Shown: positions 28,118-37,363 of the stretch, in pieces
Position numbering within the stretch: position 1 is the first letter of the stretch
Layout of the letters: each line of letters starts with the position of its first letter
NCBI RefSeq assembly: GCF_011059135.1
Contig: NZ_JAALGD010000001.1
Location: forward strand, 479,235 to 543,234
DNA: 64,000 nucleotides
Reading direction: 5' to 3'
Source: Brevibacillus sp. SYP-B805
Lineage (GTDB): Bacteria > Bacillota > Bacilli > Brevibacillales > Brevibacillaceae
Notes under the pieces: generated by a model
Told to the model about the DNA's origin: nothing
Databases searched by the model: none
Seen by the model: only the letters and a program-made list of their open reading frames with translations
Translations under genes and position numbers: made by a program

Positions 28118-29055
28118 AGACCGTTCAACTGTCATACCCGTTGCCGGAACAATTGGAAACCGCTCCCTGCGCGATGGCCGTCGGCTTTTTTGACGGCGTC
28201 CATCTGGGCCATCGCCGGGTGATTCAAAAAGCCATCGATGTCGCCTCCGCAAACGGTTGGCAGAGTGCGGTGATGACCTTTGATCCCCATCCGCGCGAAG
28301 TGCTGGGACAATCCGGGTATACCCGCTATCTGACCCCGCTTCCCGACAAGCTGGAGCAGCTGGAGAAAATGGGGGTGGACACAACCTATGTCATGAAGTT
28401 TGATATCGGGTTCTCCGCCGTCTATCCGGAAGATTTCGTCGCGGAATGCCTGCTGCCGCTCCAGGCCAGGCACATTGTCGTCGGCTTCGATTACACGTTC
28501 GGCTATCGCGGGATGGGAACGGCACAGACGCTGCAGGAATTGAGCCGCGGCCGTTACGGGCTGGACATCATCAGCCCGGTCAACCGGTACGGGGAAAAGA
28601 TCAGCAGCACGGTGATCCGGGAATACCTGCACCACGGCGATGTGGAGCAGGTGCGCCATCTGCTCGGCAGGCCGTACAGGGTGAAAGGCACCGTTGTTCA
28701 CGGCGACAAGCGGGGAAGAACCATCGGCTTCCCCACGGCCAACATCGCCCTGACTGAACCGTATCTCGTCGGGAAGAACGGGGTGTACGGCGTGCGCTTC
28801 ATCCTGGATGGGCAGCGCTACAACGGGGTGATGAACATTGGCATCAAACCGACCTTTGCCCTGGAGAAAAAAGAGAAATCGCTCGAAGTTCACGTTTTTG
28901 ACTTTGACCGGGAGATCTATGGCAAGGACGTGCAGATCGAGTTTCTCTTTGCGCTGCGCGAAGAGCAGAAATTTTCCGGCGTGGACGCCTTGATCGCCCA
29001 GATTCAGAAAGATGTGGAGACCGCCAAGCAAAAATTTGCTTCCGGCCATTATTAA
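28114..29055 (+). CDS. ribF: Bifunctional riboflavin kinase/FAD synthetase
   Basis: RibF converts riboflavin to FMN and then FAD. The 313-residue product has the N-terminal nucleotidyltransferase domain (AVGFFDGVHLGHRRVI; MTFDPHPREVL; VGFDYTFGYRGMG) and the C-terminal flavokinase domain (GRTIGFPTANI; NGVYGVRF; EVHVFDFD). The GTG start at 28114 sits in a GTGA overlap with truB and has GAGGTGGGA upstream. It is the last gene of the long nusA-infB-ribF operon; rpsO has its own promoter. Confidence 0.96.
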   Translation: MKTVQLSYPLPEQLETAPCAMAVGFFDGVHLGHRRVIQKAIDVASANGWQSAVMTFDPHPREVLGQSGYTRYLTPLPDKLEQLEKMGVDTTYVMKFDIGFSAVYPEDFVAECLLPLQARHIVVGFDYTFGYRGMGTAQTLQELSRGRYGLDIISPVNRYGEKISSTVIREYLHHGDVEQVRHLLGRPYRVKGTVVHGDKRGRTIGFPTANIALTEPYLVGKNGVYGVRFILDGQRYNGVMNIGIKPTFALEKKEKSLEVHVFDFDREIYGKDVQIEFLFALREEQKFSGVDALIAQIQKDVETAKQKFASGHY

Positions 29056-29057
29056 CT

Positions 29058-29086
29058 TTGCTTTTCGACGTTTCCTGTGCTATAAT
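29058..29086 (+). promoter_or_regulatory. SigA-type promoter of rpsO
   Basis: TTGCTT (29058-29063) and a perfect TATAAT (29081-29086) are 17 bp apart, right after ribF. Confidence 0.85.
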
Positions 29087-29108
29087 TCCTTTTGTTCTTT
29101 CAAAACCG

Positions 29109-29179
29109 CAGCTTGGCTGACCGACTCTCACCGGCGGCAGACTCGGCTGTTGGGGATATCGACAAGGAGGTGAGTCATC
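29109..29179 (+). promoter_or_regulatory. rpsO leader, possible S15 autoregulatory structure
   Basis: The leader contains a stem of 29121-29128 with 29139-29146 (one internal mismatch) just upstream of the ribosome binding site. S15 represses its own mRNA through leader structures in several bacteria; here the identity is only inferred. Confidence 0.35.
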
Positions 29180-29449
29180 ATGGCACTGTCTCAAGAGCGT
29201 AAAAACCAGCTGATCCAGGAATTCCGCACCCATGAGAACGATACGGGTTCTCCGGAAGTTCAGATCGCGATCCTGACCGAGAACATCAACAATCTGAACG
29301 AGCACCTGCGCACACACAAGAAAGACCACCACAGCCGTCGTGGTCTGTTGAAGATGGTAGGTCAGCGTCGCAATCTCTTAACCTATCTGAAAGAGAAGGA
29401 CATTACGCGTTATCGCGCATTGGTAGACCGTCTGGGTCTGCGTCGCTAA
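29180..29449 (+). CDS. rpsO: 30S ribosomal protein S15
   Basis: S15 is a primary 16S rRNA binder of the 30S platform. The 89-residue length and the motifs [37 protein letters not shown] and [21 protein letters not shown] are typical. The ATG at 29180 has an AAGGAGGTGAG site. It has its own promoter and terminator and lies ahead of pnp, the common rpsO-pnp pair. Confidence 0.98.
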   Translation: MALSQERKNQLIQEFRTHENDTGSPEVQIAILTENINNLNEHLRTHKKDHHSRRGLLKMVGQRRNLLTYLKEKDITRYRALVDRLGLRR

Positions 29450-29458
29450 CGTACGGGG

Positions 29459-29485
29459 AAAGCGGGAGTATCCCGCTTTTTCTTT
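29459..29485 (+). terminator. Terminator after rpsO
   Basis: AAAGCGGGA (29459-29467) pairs perfectly with TCCCGCTTT (29471-29479) over a three-base loop, followed by a T-rich tail. Confidence 0.9.
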
Positions 29486-29579
29486 TGGCCCATTTTATTT
29501 CACTTCAAGCAGGAAATAATACAGACAGGTAGAAAAGATTCATGACGTCATATTGAACCAAAGGAGGACAGCAAGCCAC

Positions 29580-31703
29580 ATGGAGCAGCAATTCCGTACA
29601 TATGATTTCGATCTCGCCGGCCGCAAGCTGACGCTGGAATTTGGCAAGATGGCCAAACAGGCGCACGGTTCGGTGCTGGTGAGATACGGCGATACGGCGG
29701 TACTGTCTGCGGTAACGGTTTCGAAAGAACCGAAAGCGCTGGACTTTTTTCCGCTGACCGTCAACTATGAAGAACGTTTGTACGCGGTCGGGAAAATCCC
29801 GGGCGGCTTCATCAAGCGCGAAGGACGCCCCAGCGAAAAAGCGATTCTTGCCAGCCGTCTGGTAGACCGGCCGATCCGCCCGTTGTTTCCAGAAGGTTTT
29901 CGCAACGAAGTGCAGGTTGTCAATACCGTATTGTCCGTCGATCAGGACTGCTCGCCCGAAATCGCCGCGCTGATCGGCACTTCCGCCGCGCTCTGCGTCT
30001 CGGAGATACCGTTCGACGGCCCCATCGGCGGCGTGATTGTCGGACGCGTTGACGGAGAGCTGATCATCAATCCGACCGTCGAGCAGATGGAAAAGAGCGA
30101 CATTCACCTGGTTGTGGCAGGGACCTATCAGGCCATCAACATGGTGGAGGCAGGGGCGAAGGAAGTGCCCGAAGAGGTGATGCTGGAAGCCATCATGTTC
30201 GGCCACACCGTGATTCAGCAGCTCGTCGAATTCCAGAAACAGATCGTGGCGGAGATCGGCAAACCGAAAATGGAAGTGGTGCTGCACGAGATTGATCCGG
30301 AGATCGACCAGGCGGTGCGCGCCTATGCGGACGCCAAGCTGCGCGAAGCGATCCGGATTGAAGAGAAGCAGGCCCGCGCCGATGCCATCGATGCCGTAAA
30401 AGCCGAGACAAAGGCTCATTTCGAGGCGATTTATCCGGAGCAGGGCGCGGCCATTGACGAAGTGCTGCACAACATCGTCAAGGAAGAAGTACGCCGCCTG
30501 ATTACCCATGAAAAGATCCGCCCGGATGGACGGGCGCTCAATGAAATCCGCCCGATCTCCAGCGAAGTCTCCATCCTGCCCCGCACGCACGGCTCCGGCC
30601 TCTTTACGCGAGGACAGACGCAGGCCCTCAGCGTATGTACGTTGGGAGCCCTGGGCGATGTGCAGATCCTGGACGGCCTCGGGTTGGAAGAATCGAAGCG
30701 CTTCATGCACCATTACAACTTCCCGCCGTACAGCGTAGGCGAGGCGCGGCCGCTGCGGGCACCGGGACGACGGGAGATCGGACACGGTGCGCTGGGTGAG
30801 CGTGCCATCGAACCGATTATTCCGTCGGAGCATGAATTCCCGTATACGATCCGTCTGGTGTCGGAAGTGATCGAATCCAACGGTTCCACCTCTCAGGCAT
30901 CCATTTGCGCCAGCGTGCTTGCATTGATGGATGCGGGCGTACCGATCAAAGCGCCGGTGGCAGGGATCGCGATGGGGCTGATCATGAGCGAAGACGGACA
31001 GAATTTCTCCATTCTGACGGACATCCAAGGGATGGAAGACCATCTCGGCGACATGGACTTCAAGGTGGCCGGTACGGCAGCAGGCGTGACGGCGCTGCAG
31101 ATGGACATCAAGATCGCGGGCATCAACCGGGAGATTCTGGAGCAGGCGCTCACCCAAGCGAGAGAAGGCCGGCTGTATATTCTGGAACGCATGCTGGAAA
31201 CCCTGCCGGCACCGCGCAAAGAGCTGTCTCCCTATGCACCGAAGATTCTCACCCTCACCATCAATCCGGACAAGATTCGCGATGTGATTGGACCACAGGG
31301 CCGCGTGATCAACAAAATCATCGAAGAGACCGGCGTAAAAATCGACATCGAACAGGATGGCCGCATCTACATCGCCTCGGTCGATGCGGAAGCCAACCAG
31401 CGTGCGAAACAGATCATCGAAGATTTGGTCCGCGAAGTGACGGTCGGACAGACCTATCTGGGAACTGTGAAGCGAATCGAGAAGTACGGTGCGTTTATCG
31501 AGCTGTTTGCCGGCAAGGAAGGGCTGTGCCATATCTCGCAGCTGGCGGAGGAGCGGGTGGCCAAGACGGAGGATGTGGTTTCCATCGGCGACAAGGTCAT
31601 GGTGAAAGTGACAGAGATCGACGACCAGGGACGCATCAACCTCTCCCGCAAAGCGGTGTTGAAGGAGCAGGCTGCGGCTCAGGCGGCTGCGAAAGCGGAA
31701 TAA
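29580..31703 (+). CDS. pnp: Polyribonucleotide nucleotidyltransferase (PNPase)
   Basis: PNPase is the phosphorolytic 3'-5' exoribonuclease, also active in DNA repair and RNA tailing. The 707-residue product has two RNase PH domains ([15 protein letters not shown]...; second core [16 protein letters not shown] near residue 340), then KH ([19 protein letters not shown]) and S1 ([21 protein letters not shown]) domains. The start is ATG 29580; AAGGAGGA lies rather far upstream (about 12 bases), so initiation could be weak. It has a terminator on each side. Confidence 0.98.
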   Translation: MEQQFRTYDFDLAGRKLTLEFGKMAKQAHGSVLVRYGDTAVLSAVTVSKEPKALDFFPLTVNYEERLYAVGKIPGGFIKREGRPSEKAILASRLVDRPIRPLFPEGFRNEVQVVNTVLSVDQDCSPEIAALIGTSAALCVSEIPFDGPIGGVIVGRVDGELIINPTVEQMEKSDIHLVVAGTYQAINMVEAGAKEVPEEVMLEAIMFGHTVIQQLVEFQKQIVAEIGKPKMEVVLHEIDPEIDQAVRAYADAKLREAIRIEEKQARADAIDAVKAETKAHFEAIYPEQGAAIDEVLHNIVKEEVRRLITHEKIRPDGRALNEIRPISSEVSILPRTHGSGLFTRGQTQALSVCTLGALGDVQILDGLGLEESKRFMHHYNFPPYSVGEARPLRAPGRREIGHGALGERAIEPIIPSEHEFPYTIRLVSEVIESNGSTSQASICASVLALMDAGVPIKAPVAGIAMGLIMSEDGQNFSILTDIQGMEDHLGDMDFKVAGTAAGVTALQMDIKIAGINREILEQALTQAREGRLYILERMLETLPAPRKELSPYAPKILTLTINPDKIRDVIGPQGRVINKIIEETGVKIDIEQDGRIYIASVDAEANQRAKQIIEDLVREVTVGQTYLGTVKRIEKYGAFIELFAGKEGLCHISQLAEERVAKTEDVVSIGDKVMVKVTEIDDQGRINLSRKAVLKEQAAAQAAAKAE

Positions 31704-31714
31704 CATCTTTGCAG

Positions 31715-31756
31715 AAAAGCTTCGTATCTTTCGGGATCGAAAGCTTTTTTCTTTTT
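31715..31756 (+). terminator. Terminator after pnp
   Basis: AAAAGCTTCG (31715-31724) pairs with CG-A-AAGCTTTT (31738-31748, one bulged A), followed by a T-run interrupted by one C. Confidence 0.85.
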
Positions 31757-31840
31757 GCCTGCGCTTCTACCCTTCCCGTTTCCCACATACATTGGACAAG
31801 AGAAGAGGTTGCTTGGACGGGAGCTTGAAGGAGTGAGAGC

Positions 31841-32827
31841 GTGGCCAGAAAGAATGTGAAACGGCTGCTGGTGACGGGAACATGCACGGGGGTTCTGCTG
31901 TTGGCGGTGGTGAACTCATCCCCGGTCGATCATTTTGTGGGCGTGGTGAAGCAGGGAACCGTTGAGGCGAACCTGCCCATGAAGGAGAGTACGGATGAGC
32001 GGCGCAAACTGATTGCGGAATGGCGCAAGACGCGGGAACAAGCACCCGTCGATGCCCGGATCGATCCGGTTTGGAAAGGAGCCATTCCCGGTTATTACGG
32101 TCTGGCCGTTGACGAGGAGAAGTCGCTTGCGCGTATGGAACAGACGGGCTTGCTGATACCGGATCAGCTTGTCTATCGGGAAGTTCCGCCTTCTGTTACG
32201 CTCGACCAGCTGGGAGCTTACCCGATTTATCGTGGAAATGAACAGAAGCCGGTCGTCTCCTTCATGATCAATGTGGCTTGGGGAAATGAACATCTGGACC
32301 GGATCTTGAATACGCTGGACCACTACGGTGTAAAAACCACGTTTTTTCTGGACGGTTCCTGGGTGCGCAGATATCCGGAGCTCGCCCGAAAAATTGCCCA
32401 GCGCGGCCATGAGATCGGCAATCATGCCTATTCCCATCCCGACATGAGCAGGCTGTCGGCTGAGAGAATCCGCCAGGAAATCGGGAAAACGCAAGCGGTC
32501 ATCAAACAGACGCTGGGCATCACGCCGCGCTTGTTCGCGCCGCCATCGGGAGCGTTTGGGCAGCAGGTCGTCACCATCGCCCGGCAGGAGTTCGGCATGA
32601 AAACCATCCTGTGGACAGCCGACACCGTTGATTGGCGGAACCCGCCCTTGCAAGAGATGGTCAACCGTGTGGCAGGAAAGATGGGGAATGGGGTGCTGAT
32701 TCTGATGCATCCCACCGATGTCTCCGCCAAGGGCCTGGAACAGCTCCTGATGATCGCCAAACAAAAAGGGTTGAAAGCGACGACCGTGTCGGAGGTTTTG
32801 GATGAGCGGCGGCTAAGTGCACCATAA
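31841..32827 (+). CDS. ylxY: YlxY-type polysaccharide deacetylase homologue
   Basis: This is a NodB-homology protein from the family of peptidoglycan and chitin deacetylases, with an N-terminal signal-anchor (LLVTGTCTGVLLLAVVNSS). In the 328-residue product the catalytic domain runs from about residue 140 to the end. NodB motif 2 (HEIGNHAYSHPD) and motif 3 (RLFAPPSGAFG) are kept. Motif 1, normally TFDDG, reads MINVAWGNEH, so the base and metal-binding Asp pair is gone; it may not be an active enzyme. The GTG start at 31841 follows AAGGAGTGAG. Position between pnp and the M16 protease gene matches B. subtilis ylxY. Confidence 0.88.
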   Translation: MARKNVKRLLVTGTCTGVLLLAVVNSSPVDHFVGVVKQGTVEANLPMKESTDERRKLIAEWRKTREQAPVDARIDPVWKGAIPGYYGLAVDEEKSLARMEQTGLLIPDQLVYREVPPSVTLDQLGAYPIYRGNEQKPVVSFMINVAWGNEHLDRILNTLDHYGVKTTFFLDGSWVRRYPELARKIAQRGHEIGNHAYSHPDMSRLSAERIRQEIGKTQAVIKQTLGITPRLFAPPSGAFGQQVVTIARQEFGMKTILWTADTVDWRNPPLQEMVNRVAGKMGNGVLILMHPTDVSAKGLEQLLMIAKQKGLKATTVSEVLDERRLSAP

Positions 32828-32840
32828 GGCTCATCTCATG

Positions 32841-32869
32841 TTGTGGGAATATATGAATTTTGTTATAGT
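32841..32869 (+). promoter_or_regulatory. SigA-type promoter of the M16 protease gene
   Basis: TTGTGG (32841-32846) and TATAGT (32864-32869) are separated by 17 bp, about 80 bp before the GTG start. Confidence 0.65.
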
Positions 32870-32947
32870 TAGACATGTTCGTACATGACCGGCGCAGCTG
32901 GAGAAAAACCTGCCAACGTTTTGCTTTCATTCCAAAGGAGGATTTCT

Positions 32948-34204
32948 GTGATTCAGCGATACATTTGCGAAAACGGTCTGCGCATTGTGACGGAGAAGAT
33001 TCCATCCGTACGCTCTGTGGCATTGGGGATTTGGGTGGGGACCGGTTCCAAATATGAAAACGACACCATCAATGGCATTTCCCATTTCCTTGAACACATG
33101 TTTTTCAAGGGAACGACTTCCCGCACCGCGAAGGAGATCGCGGAAACATTTGACGAAATCGGGGGAAATGTCAACGCGTTCACGTCAAAAGAGTATACGT
33201 GTTACTACGCGCGCGTGCTCGACCAGCATGCCCCGATGGCATTGAACGTGCTGGCCGACATGTTTTTTGAGTCCGTATTTGACAGCGACGAAATCGAAAA
33301 AGAGAAAAACGTCGTCATCGAAGAGATCAGCATGTATGAAGACACGCCCGACGATCTTGTGCATGATCTGATTGCCAGGGCCTCCTTCTCGGCGCATCCG
33401 CTCGGCTATTCCATTCTGGGAACGGAGGATGTGCTGCGTCGTTTGACCCGGGATGACCTGCTTCACTATATCGAAAAGCGTTATCTGCCGGAGAACACGG
33501 TCATTACCGTTGCAGGCAACTTTGACGACGCGCTGCTCGACGCGATCAAGGCCCGTTTTTCCGCCTTTGCCCGCCCAGGCCAGGCGGTTGACCTGCAGCC
33601 CCCGGGCTTTGCAGCCGGGACGATCGTCCAGCAGAAAGCGACGGAACAGGCCCATCTCTGCATCGCGCTGCCCGGTTATCATGTCGGCCATGATGATATT
33701 TATTCGCTGATCCTGCTCAACAACATCCTGGGAGGCAGCATGAGCTCCCGTCTCTTCCAGGAGATCAGGGAAGAAAGGGGCCTCGCCTATTCGGTCTATT
33801 CCTACCATTCCGCCTATAAGGAGACGGGCACCTTTACCATCTATACGGGAACGGCGCCGGAGCATGTGGGCCAGGTGTTCGACATCGTCTCCCATATCCT
33901 GGCGGACGTATGCGAAAAAGGGATTACCGACAAAGAGCTGAACAAGGGAAAAGAGCAGTTGAAAGGCAGCCTGATGCTCAGCCTGGAGAGCACCAACAGC
34001 CGCATGAACCGGCTGGGCAAAAACGAGCTGCTGCTGGGCAGGCATTTCAGCCTGGATGAGATCATCGCCAAAATCGACAAGGTCACCCACGCTTCGGTCC
34101 AGGCCGTCGCCCGCGAGCTGTTCCGTTCCAGCATGGCGCTGGCGATGGTAAGTCCGCTGGAAGGTTTCCCAGATAACGTGAAAAACGATGTCCTGGTTCG
34201 CTGA
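32948..34204 (+). CDS. mlpA: M16-family zinc protease (MlpA/YmxG)
   Basis: This is a processing-peptidase-like zinc protease, homologous to B. subtilis MlpA (YmxG) and mitochondrial MPP. The 418-residue product has the inverted zinc motif HFLEH near residue 48, with the downstream Glu in EKEKNVVIEEI, and a second M16 half with the Tyr/Arg-rich RGLAYSVYSYH. The GTG start at 32948 is fixed by AAAGGAGG at 32935-32942; the longer in-frame reading from 32885 precedes that site and is rejected. Confidence 0.95.
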   Translation: MIQRYICENGLRIVTEKIPSVRSVALGIWVGTGSKYENDTINGISHFLEHMFFKGTTSRTAKEIAETFDEIGGNVNAFTSKEYTCYYARVLDQHAPMALNVLADMFFESVFDSDEIEKEKNVVIEEISMYEDTPDDLVHDLIARASFSAHPLGYSILGTEDVLRRLTRDDLLHYIEKRYLPENTVITVAGNFDDALLDAIKARFSAFARPGQAVDLQPPGFAAGTIVQQKATEQAHLCIALPGYHVGHDDIYSLILLNNILGGSMSSRLFQEIREERGLAYSVYSYHSAYKETGTFTIYTGTAPEHVGQVFDIVSHILADVCEKGITDKELNKGKEQLKGSLMLSLESTNSRMNRLGKNELLLGRHFSLDEIIAKIDKVTHASVQAVARELFRSSMALAMVSPLEGFPDNVKNDVLVR

Positions 34205-34225
34205 GAAGAGGGGATGCCCCTCTCA

Positions 34226-34257
34226 GGCTGTCGATAAAATCGGCAGCCATTTTTGTT
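34226..34257 (+). terminator. Terminator after mlpA (first of two)
   Basis: GGCTGTCGAT (34226-34235) pairs with ATCGGCAGCC (34239-34248, one G-T), followed by ATTTTTGTTT. Confidence 0.85.
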
Positions 34258-34287
34258 TCACAGCGGTCTTCTGTTCCCGCAGCGGGG

Positions 34288-34314
34288 AAAAATCCGGCAT
34301 AGGCCGGATTTTTT
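34288..34314 (+). terminator. Second hairpin between mlpA and ymxH
   Basis: AAAATCCGGC (34289-34298) pairs with GCCGGATTTT (34303-34312), followed by T. The A-rich left side means it could also stop transcription from the opposite strand. Confidence 0.8.
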
Positions 34315-34369
34315 CGCGTATATGATACCAAAACGGACATGATGTTCCGGACGCAGGAGGTGGGGAGCG

Positions 34370-34630
34370 ATGCGGCTGAGCGAATTCAGCGGCAAGGAGA
34401 TTATCGGCCTTGATACCGGAGAGCGCATGGGGGTGATCGGGCAATCGGATCTGGAAATCAATGCCGCTACCGGCGAGATTACGGCCATCATCCTGCCGGA
34501 ATCCTCATTTTGGGGATGGGGAAAACGGAAGGAGGAGGTGGTGATCCCCTGGAACGCGATTGTGAAGATCGGACCTGATATGATCATCGTCGGCGGGCTG
34601 AAGGCGAACAACCAGGTAGCGGGCAAATAG
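34370..34630 (+). CDS. ymxH: PRC-barrel protein YmxH (YlmC family)
   Basis: This small PRC-barrel protein is conserved in spore formers; the YlmC/YmxH family is annotated as sporulation-linked, with the molecular role unknown. The 86-residue product covers the domain (MRLSEFSGKEIIGLDTGERMG; PESSFWGWGKRKEEVVIPWNAIVKIGPDMIIV). The ATG at 34370 follows AGGAGGTGGGG. It lies between mlpA and the dipicolinate synthase genes, as in B. subtilis. Confidence 0.9.
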   Translation: MRLSEFSGKEIIGLDTGERMGVIGQSDLEINAATGEITAIILPESSFWGWGKRKEEVVIPWNAIVKIGPDMIIVGGLKANNQVAGK

Positions 34631-34781
34631 GTTCATTGTCACCTAACCATGGGGTTTCGAATAGGATGGGGTAGATCGCAACGCTTTTTTCCGAATTCCG
34701 TCTTTTGTGCAGTCGCACGGAAAAAACCTTTTGCGTTTCGCTTGTTTAATGCAGTAAAATGTGTGGAAAGGGGAACGCAGC

Positions 34782-35681
34782 ATGCTAACGGGGATACATG
34801 TTGCCTTCGTCGGCGGTGACATGCGGCAGCTGGAAGTGATCAAACGCTGCATCCAGCTCGACGCAAGCGTTACGCTGATCGGCTTTGACAACCTGGAGAG
34901 CATCTTCACAGGGGCAACGAAAAAACCATTAACATGCGATGTGTTGAAAGACGTTGACGCACTCGTCCTGCCCATGGTGGGCACCGATGATCACGGGATT
35001 GTCGAGAGCATCTTCTGCTCGAAGCCGCTGCAGCTGGTGGAGGAACACGCAGATGCCCTGCCGCAGTCGTGCGTGGTTTACACGGGGATGGCGAAGCCTT
35101 ATTTGAAGGCGCTGCTCGCCAAACGGCAGATCCCGCTCGTCGAACTGCTGGACCGCGATGATGTGGCCATCTACAACTCGATTCCCACGATGGAAGGCGC
35201 GCTGATGATGGCGATCCAGAATACGGATATCACCATCCACGGCTCACAGGTGATCGTCCTTGGACTCGGCAGGGTGGGTATGTCGCTGGCACGCGCTTTG
35301 CACGCCCTGGGTGCCCGCGTCAGAGTCGGGGCAAAACGTCCGGAACACATAGCTCGTATCTATGAGATGGGGATCACACCTTTCCATCTCAGCGAATTGA
35401 AACAGCAGGTAACCAATGCTGACATCATTTTCAACACGATCCCGCACCTGATTCTTACGGCAGAAGTGATTGCCCAGATGCCGCAGTCAACCTTCATACT
35501 GGACCTCGCCTCCAAACCGGGGGGAACCGATTTTCGCTTTGCGGAACGGCGCGGCGTCAAGGCCTTGCTCGCTCCCGGGCTGCCTGGTATTGTTGCGCCG
35601 AAAACGGCAGGACAGATTCTTGCGAACACGCTGTCCCGCTTGATTGCCGAACAATGCGCAAACCGGGAGGTATCAGCATGA
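34782..35681 (+). CDS. dpaA: Dipicolinate synthase subunit A
   Basis: DpaA (SpoVFA) forms with DpaB the enzyme making dipicolinic acid, the spore-core chelator giving heat resistance, in the mother cell late in sporulation. The 299-residue product has an NAD-binding Rossmann motif near residue 158 (VIVLGLGRVGMSLARAL) and the family N-terminus (GIHVAFVGGDMRQLEVIKR). ATG 34782 follows GGAAAGGGGA; the GTG at 34761 is ahead of that site. Its ATGA overlap with dpaB couples the subunits. Presence marks the host as an endospore former. Confidence 0.95.
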   Translation: MLTGIHVAFVGGDMRQLEVIKRCIQLDASVTLIGFDNLESIFTGATKKPLTCDVLKDVDALVLPMVGTDDHGIVESIFCSKPLQLVEEHADALPQSCVVYTGMAKPYLKALLAKRQIPLVELLDRDDVAIYNSIPTMEGALMMAIQNTDITIHGSQVIVLGLGRVGMSLARALHALGARVRVGAKRPEHIARIYEMGITPFHLSELKQQVTNADIIFNTIPHLILTAEVIAQMPQSTFILDLASKPGGTDFRFAERRGVKALLAPGLPGIVAPKTAGQILANTLSRLIAEQCANREVSA

Positions 35682-36274
35682 GCGACCTGAAGGGCAAAAC
35701 GATTGGCTGGGGCTTGTCGGGCTCACACTGCACGTTTGAGGAGACGATGCCGCAGATCAAACGGGTCGTCGAAGCGGGGGCGCGGGTTATCCCGGTCGTT
35801 ACCCATACGGTGATGACAACGGATACGCGCTTCGGCACTTCTGCCGATTGGCAGAAGCAGCTGGTCGAAATCACCGGGGAGAAAATCATCGCCACCATTC
35901 CGGAAGCGGAACCGCTGGGGCCGTCCAAGCTGTTTGATGCCATGGTGATCGCGCCGTGCACGGGAAACACGACGAGCCGCCTGGCCAATGCGATCACCGA
36001 CAGCGCCGTGTTGATGGCAGCCAAGGCGACCATGCGCAACTTGCGCCCGATCGTGGTGGCCATCTCCACTAACGATGGTTTGGGGCTTAATTTTGCCAAC
36101 ATCGCGAAACTTTTGACCGCCAAAAATATTTTTTTTGTGCCGTTCGGGCAGGATGCGCCGGAGAAGAAACCGAATTCTCTCGTAGCCCGCATGGACTTGA
36201 TCAAGGAGACGTGTGAGGCCGCCCTGGATGGCAGGCAGCTGCAGCCGCTGCTGATCGAAAGGTATCTCTATTAA
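35678..36274 (+). CDS. dpaB: Dipicolinate synthase subunit B
   Basis: DpaB (SpoVFB) is the flavoprotein-like partner of DpaA in dipicolinate synthesis. The 198-residue product has the flavin/phosphopantothenoylcysteine-decarboxylase-type fold (KTIGWGLSGSHCTFEETMPQI; VIAPCTGNTTSRLANAITDSAVLMAAKA). ATG 35678 overlaps the dpaA stop by 4 bp with GGGAGGT upstream. asd-dapG-dapA follow directly, supplying the substrate 4-hydroxy-tetrahydrodipicolinate. Confidence 0.95.
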   Translation: MSDLKGKTIGWGLSGSHCTFEETMPQIKRVVEAGARVIPVVTHTVMTTDTRFGTSADWQKQLVEITGEKIIATIPEAEPLGPSKLFDAMVIAPCTGNTTSRLANAITDSAVLMAAKATMRNLRPIVVAISTNDGLGLNFANIAKLLTAKNIFFVPFGQDAPEKKPNSLVARMDLIKETCEAALDGRQLQPLLIERYLY

Positions 36275-36311
36275 CCGATACATGATTTTTACCGGTCGTG
36301 GGAGGAGAAAA

Positions 36312-37352
36312 ATGATGAACCAGAAGACGTACAATGTTGCCGTTGTCGGCGCGACGGGTGCTGTTGGACAGCACATCATTTCCCTTCTGGAGGAGCGCAA
36401 TTTTCCCGTGAATGAACTGAAGCTGCTTGCTTCGGGCCGTTCGGCGGGGAAAACGGTAACGTTCAAAGGAAAAGCGATCACGATTGAGGAAGCCAAACCG
36501 GATAGTTTTGTCGGCGTTCACTTTGCCCTTTTCAGCGCGGGCGGGGCTGTCAGCAAGGAGCTGGCGCCGCACGCGGCACGCCATGGCGCCGTGGTGATCG
36601 ACAACACCAGCGCATTCCGGATGGATCCGGAAGTGCCGCTCGTCGTGCCGGAAGTGAACATGCACGCCGCGTTCTCCCATAAAGGCATCATCGCGAATCC
36701 GAACTGCTCGACCATTCAGATGGTGGCTGCCTTGAAGCCTCTGTATGACCGTTTTGGCATTGACCGCATCATCGTCTCCACCTATCAGGCCGTTTCCGGC
36801 GCCGGGGCGTCCGCGATCAACGAACTGCTGACGCAGTCGCGCGACGTGCTGGACGGCAAACCGGTGGAACCCAAGGTGCTGCCGGTAGCGAAACTGCCGG
36901 TGCATCACCAGATCGCCTTCAACGCGATTCCGCAAATTGACGTCTTTACCGAGAACGGCTTCACTTTTGAAGAGATGAAAATGGTCAACGAGACGAAGAA
37001 GATCCTCGAGGACGACAATGTTCTGGTATCCGCTACCTGCGTGCGTATTCCGGTCGTGTACGGCCACTCCGAAGCCGTTTACGTGGAGTTGAAGCAGGAT
37101 TTCGAGCTGGAGGAAGTGAAAGCTTTGCTGCATGACGCTCCAGGGGTTGTGCTGGTGGATGATCCCGCCCAGCAGCGTTACCCGCTGGCAACCGAAGCGG
37201 CCGGCAAGCTGGAGGTCTTTGTGGGACGCGTGCGGCGCGACCTGCATCATCCGCGCGGCCTGCATCTGTGGATTGTGTCCGACAACCTGCTGAAGGGAGC
37301 GGCATGGAATACCGTGCAAATCGCGGAGGAACTTATCAAGGCTGAACGGTAG
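36312..37352 (+). CDS. asd: Aspartate-semialdehyde dehydrogenase
   Basis: Asd reduces aspartyl phosphate to aspartate semialdehyde, for lysine, diaminopimelate, threonine and methionine. The 346-residue product has VAVVGATGAVGQ for NADP binding, the active-site Cys near residue 132 in NPNCSTIQM, and the substrate His in PVVYGHSEA. ATG 36312 follows GGAGGAG. It is the first gene of asd-dapG-dapA, just downstream of dpaAB. Confidence 0.97.
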   Translation: MMNQKTYNVAVVGATGAVGQHIISLLEERNFPVNELKLLASGRSAGKTVTFKGKAITIEEAKPDSFVGVHFALFSAGGAVSKELAPHAARHGAVVIDNTSAFRMDPEVPLVVPEVNMHAAFSHKGIIANPNCSTIQMVAALKPLYDRFGIDRIIVSTYQAVSGAGASAINELLTQSRDVLDGKPVEPKVLPVAKLPVHHQIAFNAIPQIDVFTENGFTFEEMKMVNETKKILEDDNVLVSATCVRIPVVYGHSEAVYVELKQDFELEEVKALLHDAPGVVLVDDPAQQRYPLATEAAGKLEVFVGRVRRDLHHPRGLHLWIVSDNLLKGAAWNTVQIAEELIKAER

Positions 37353-37363
37353 GAGAGAGAAAG

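Noticed and set aside
34631..34781. Sporulation (SigK-type) promoter upstream of dpaA
   Set aside because: Expected from biology, but I could not pick a convincing -35/-10 pair by eye.
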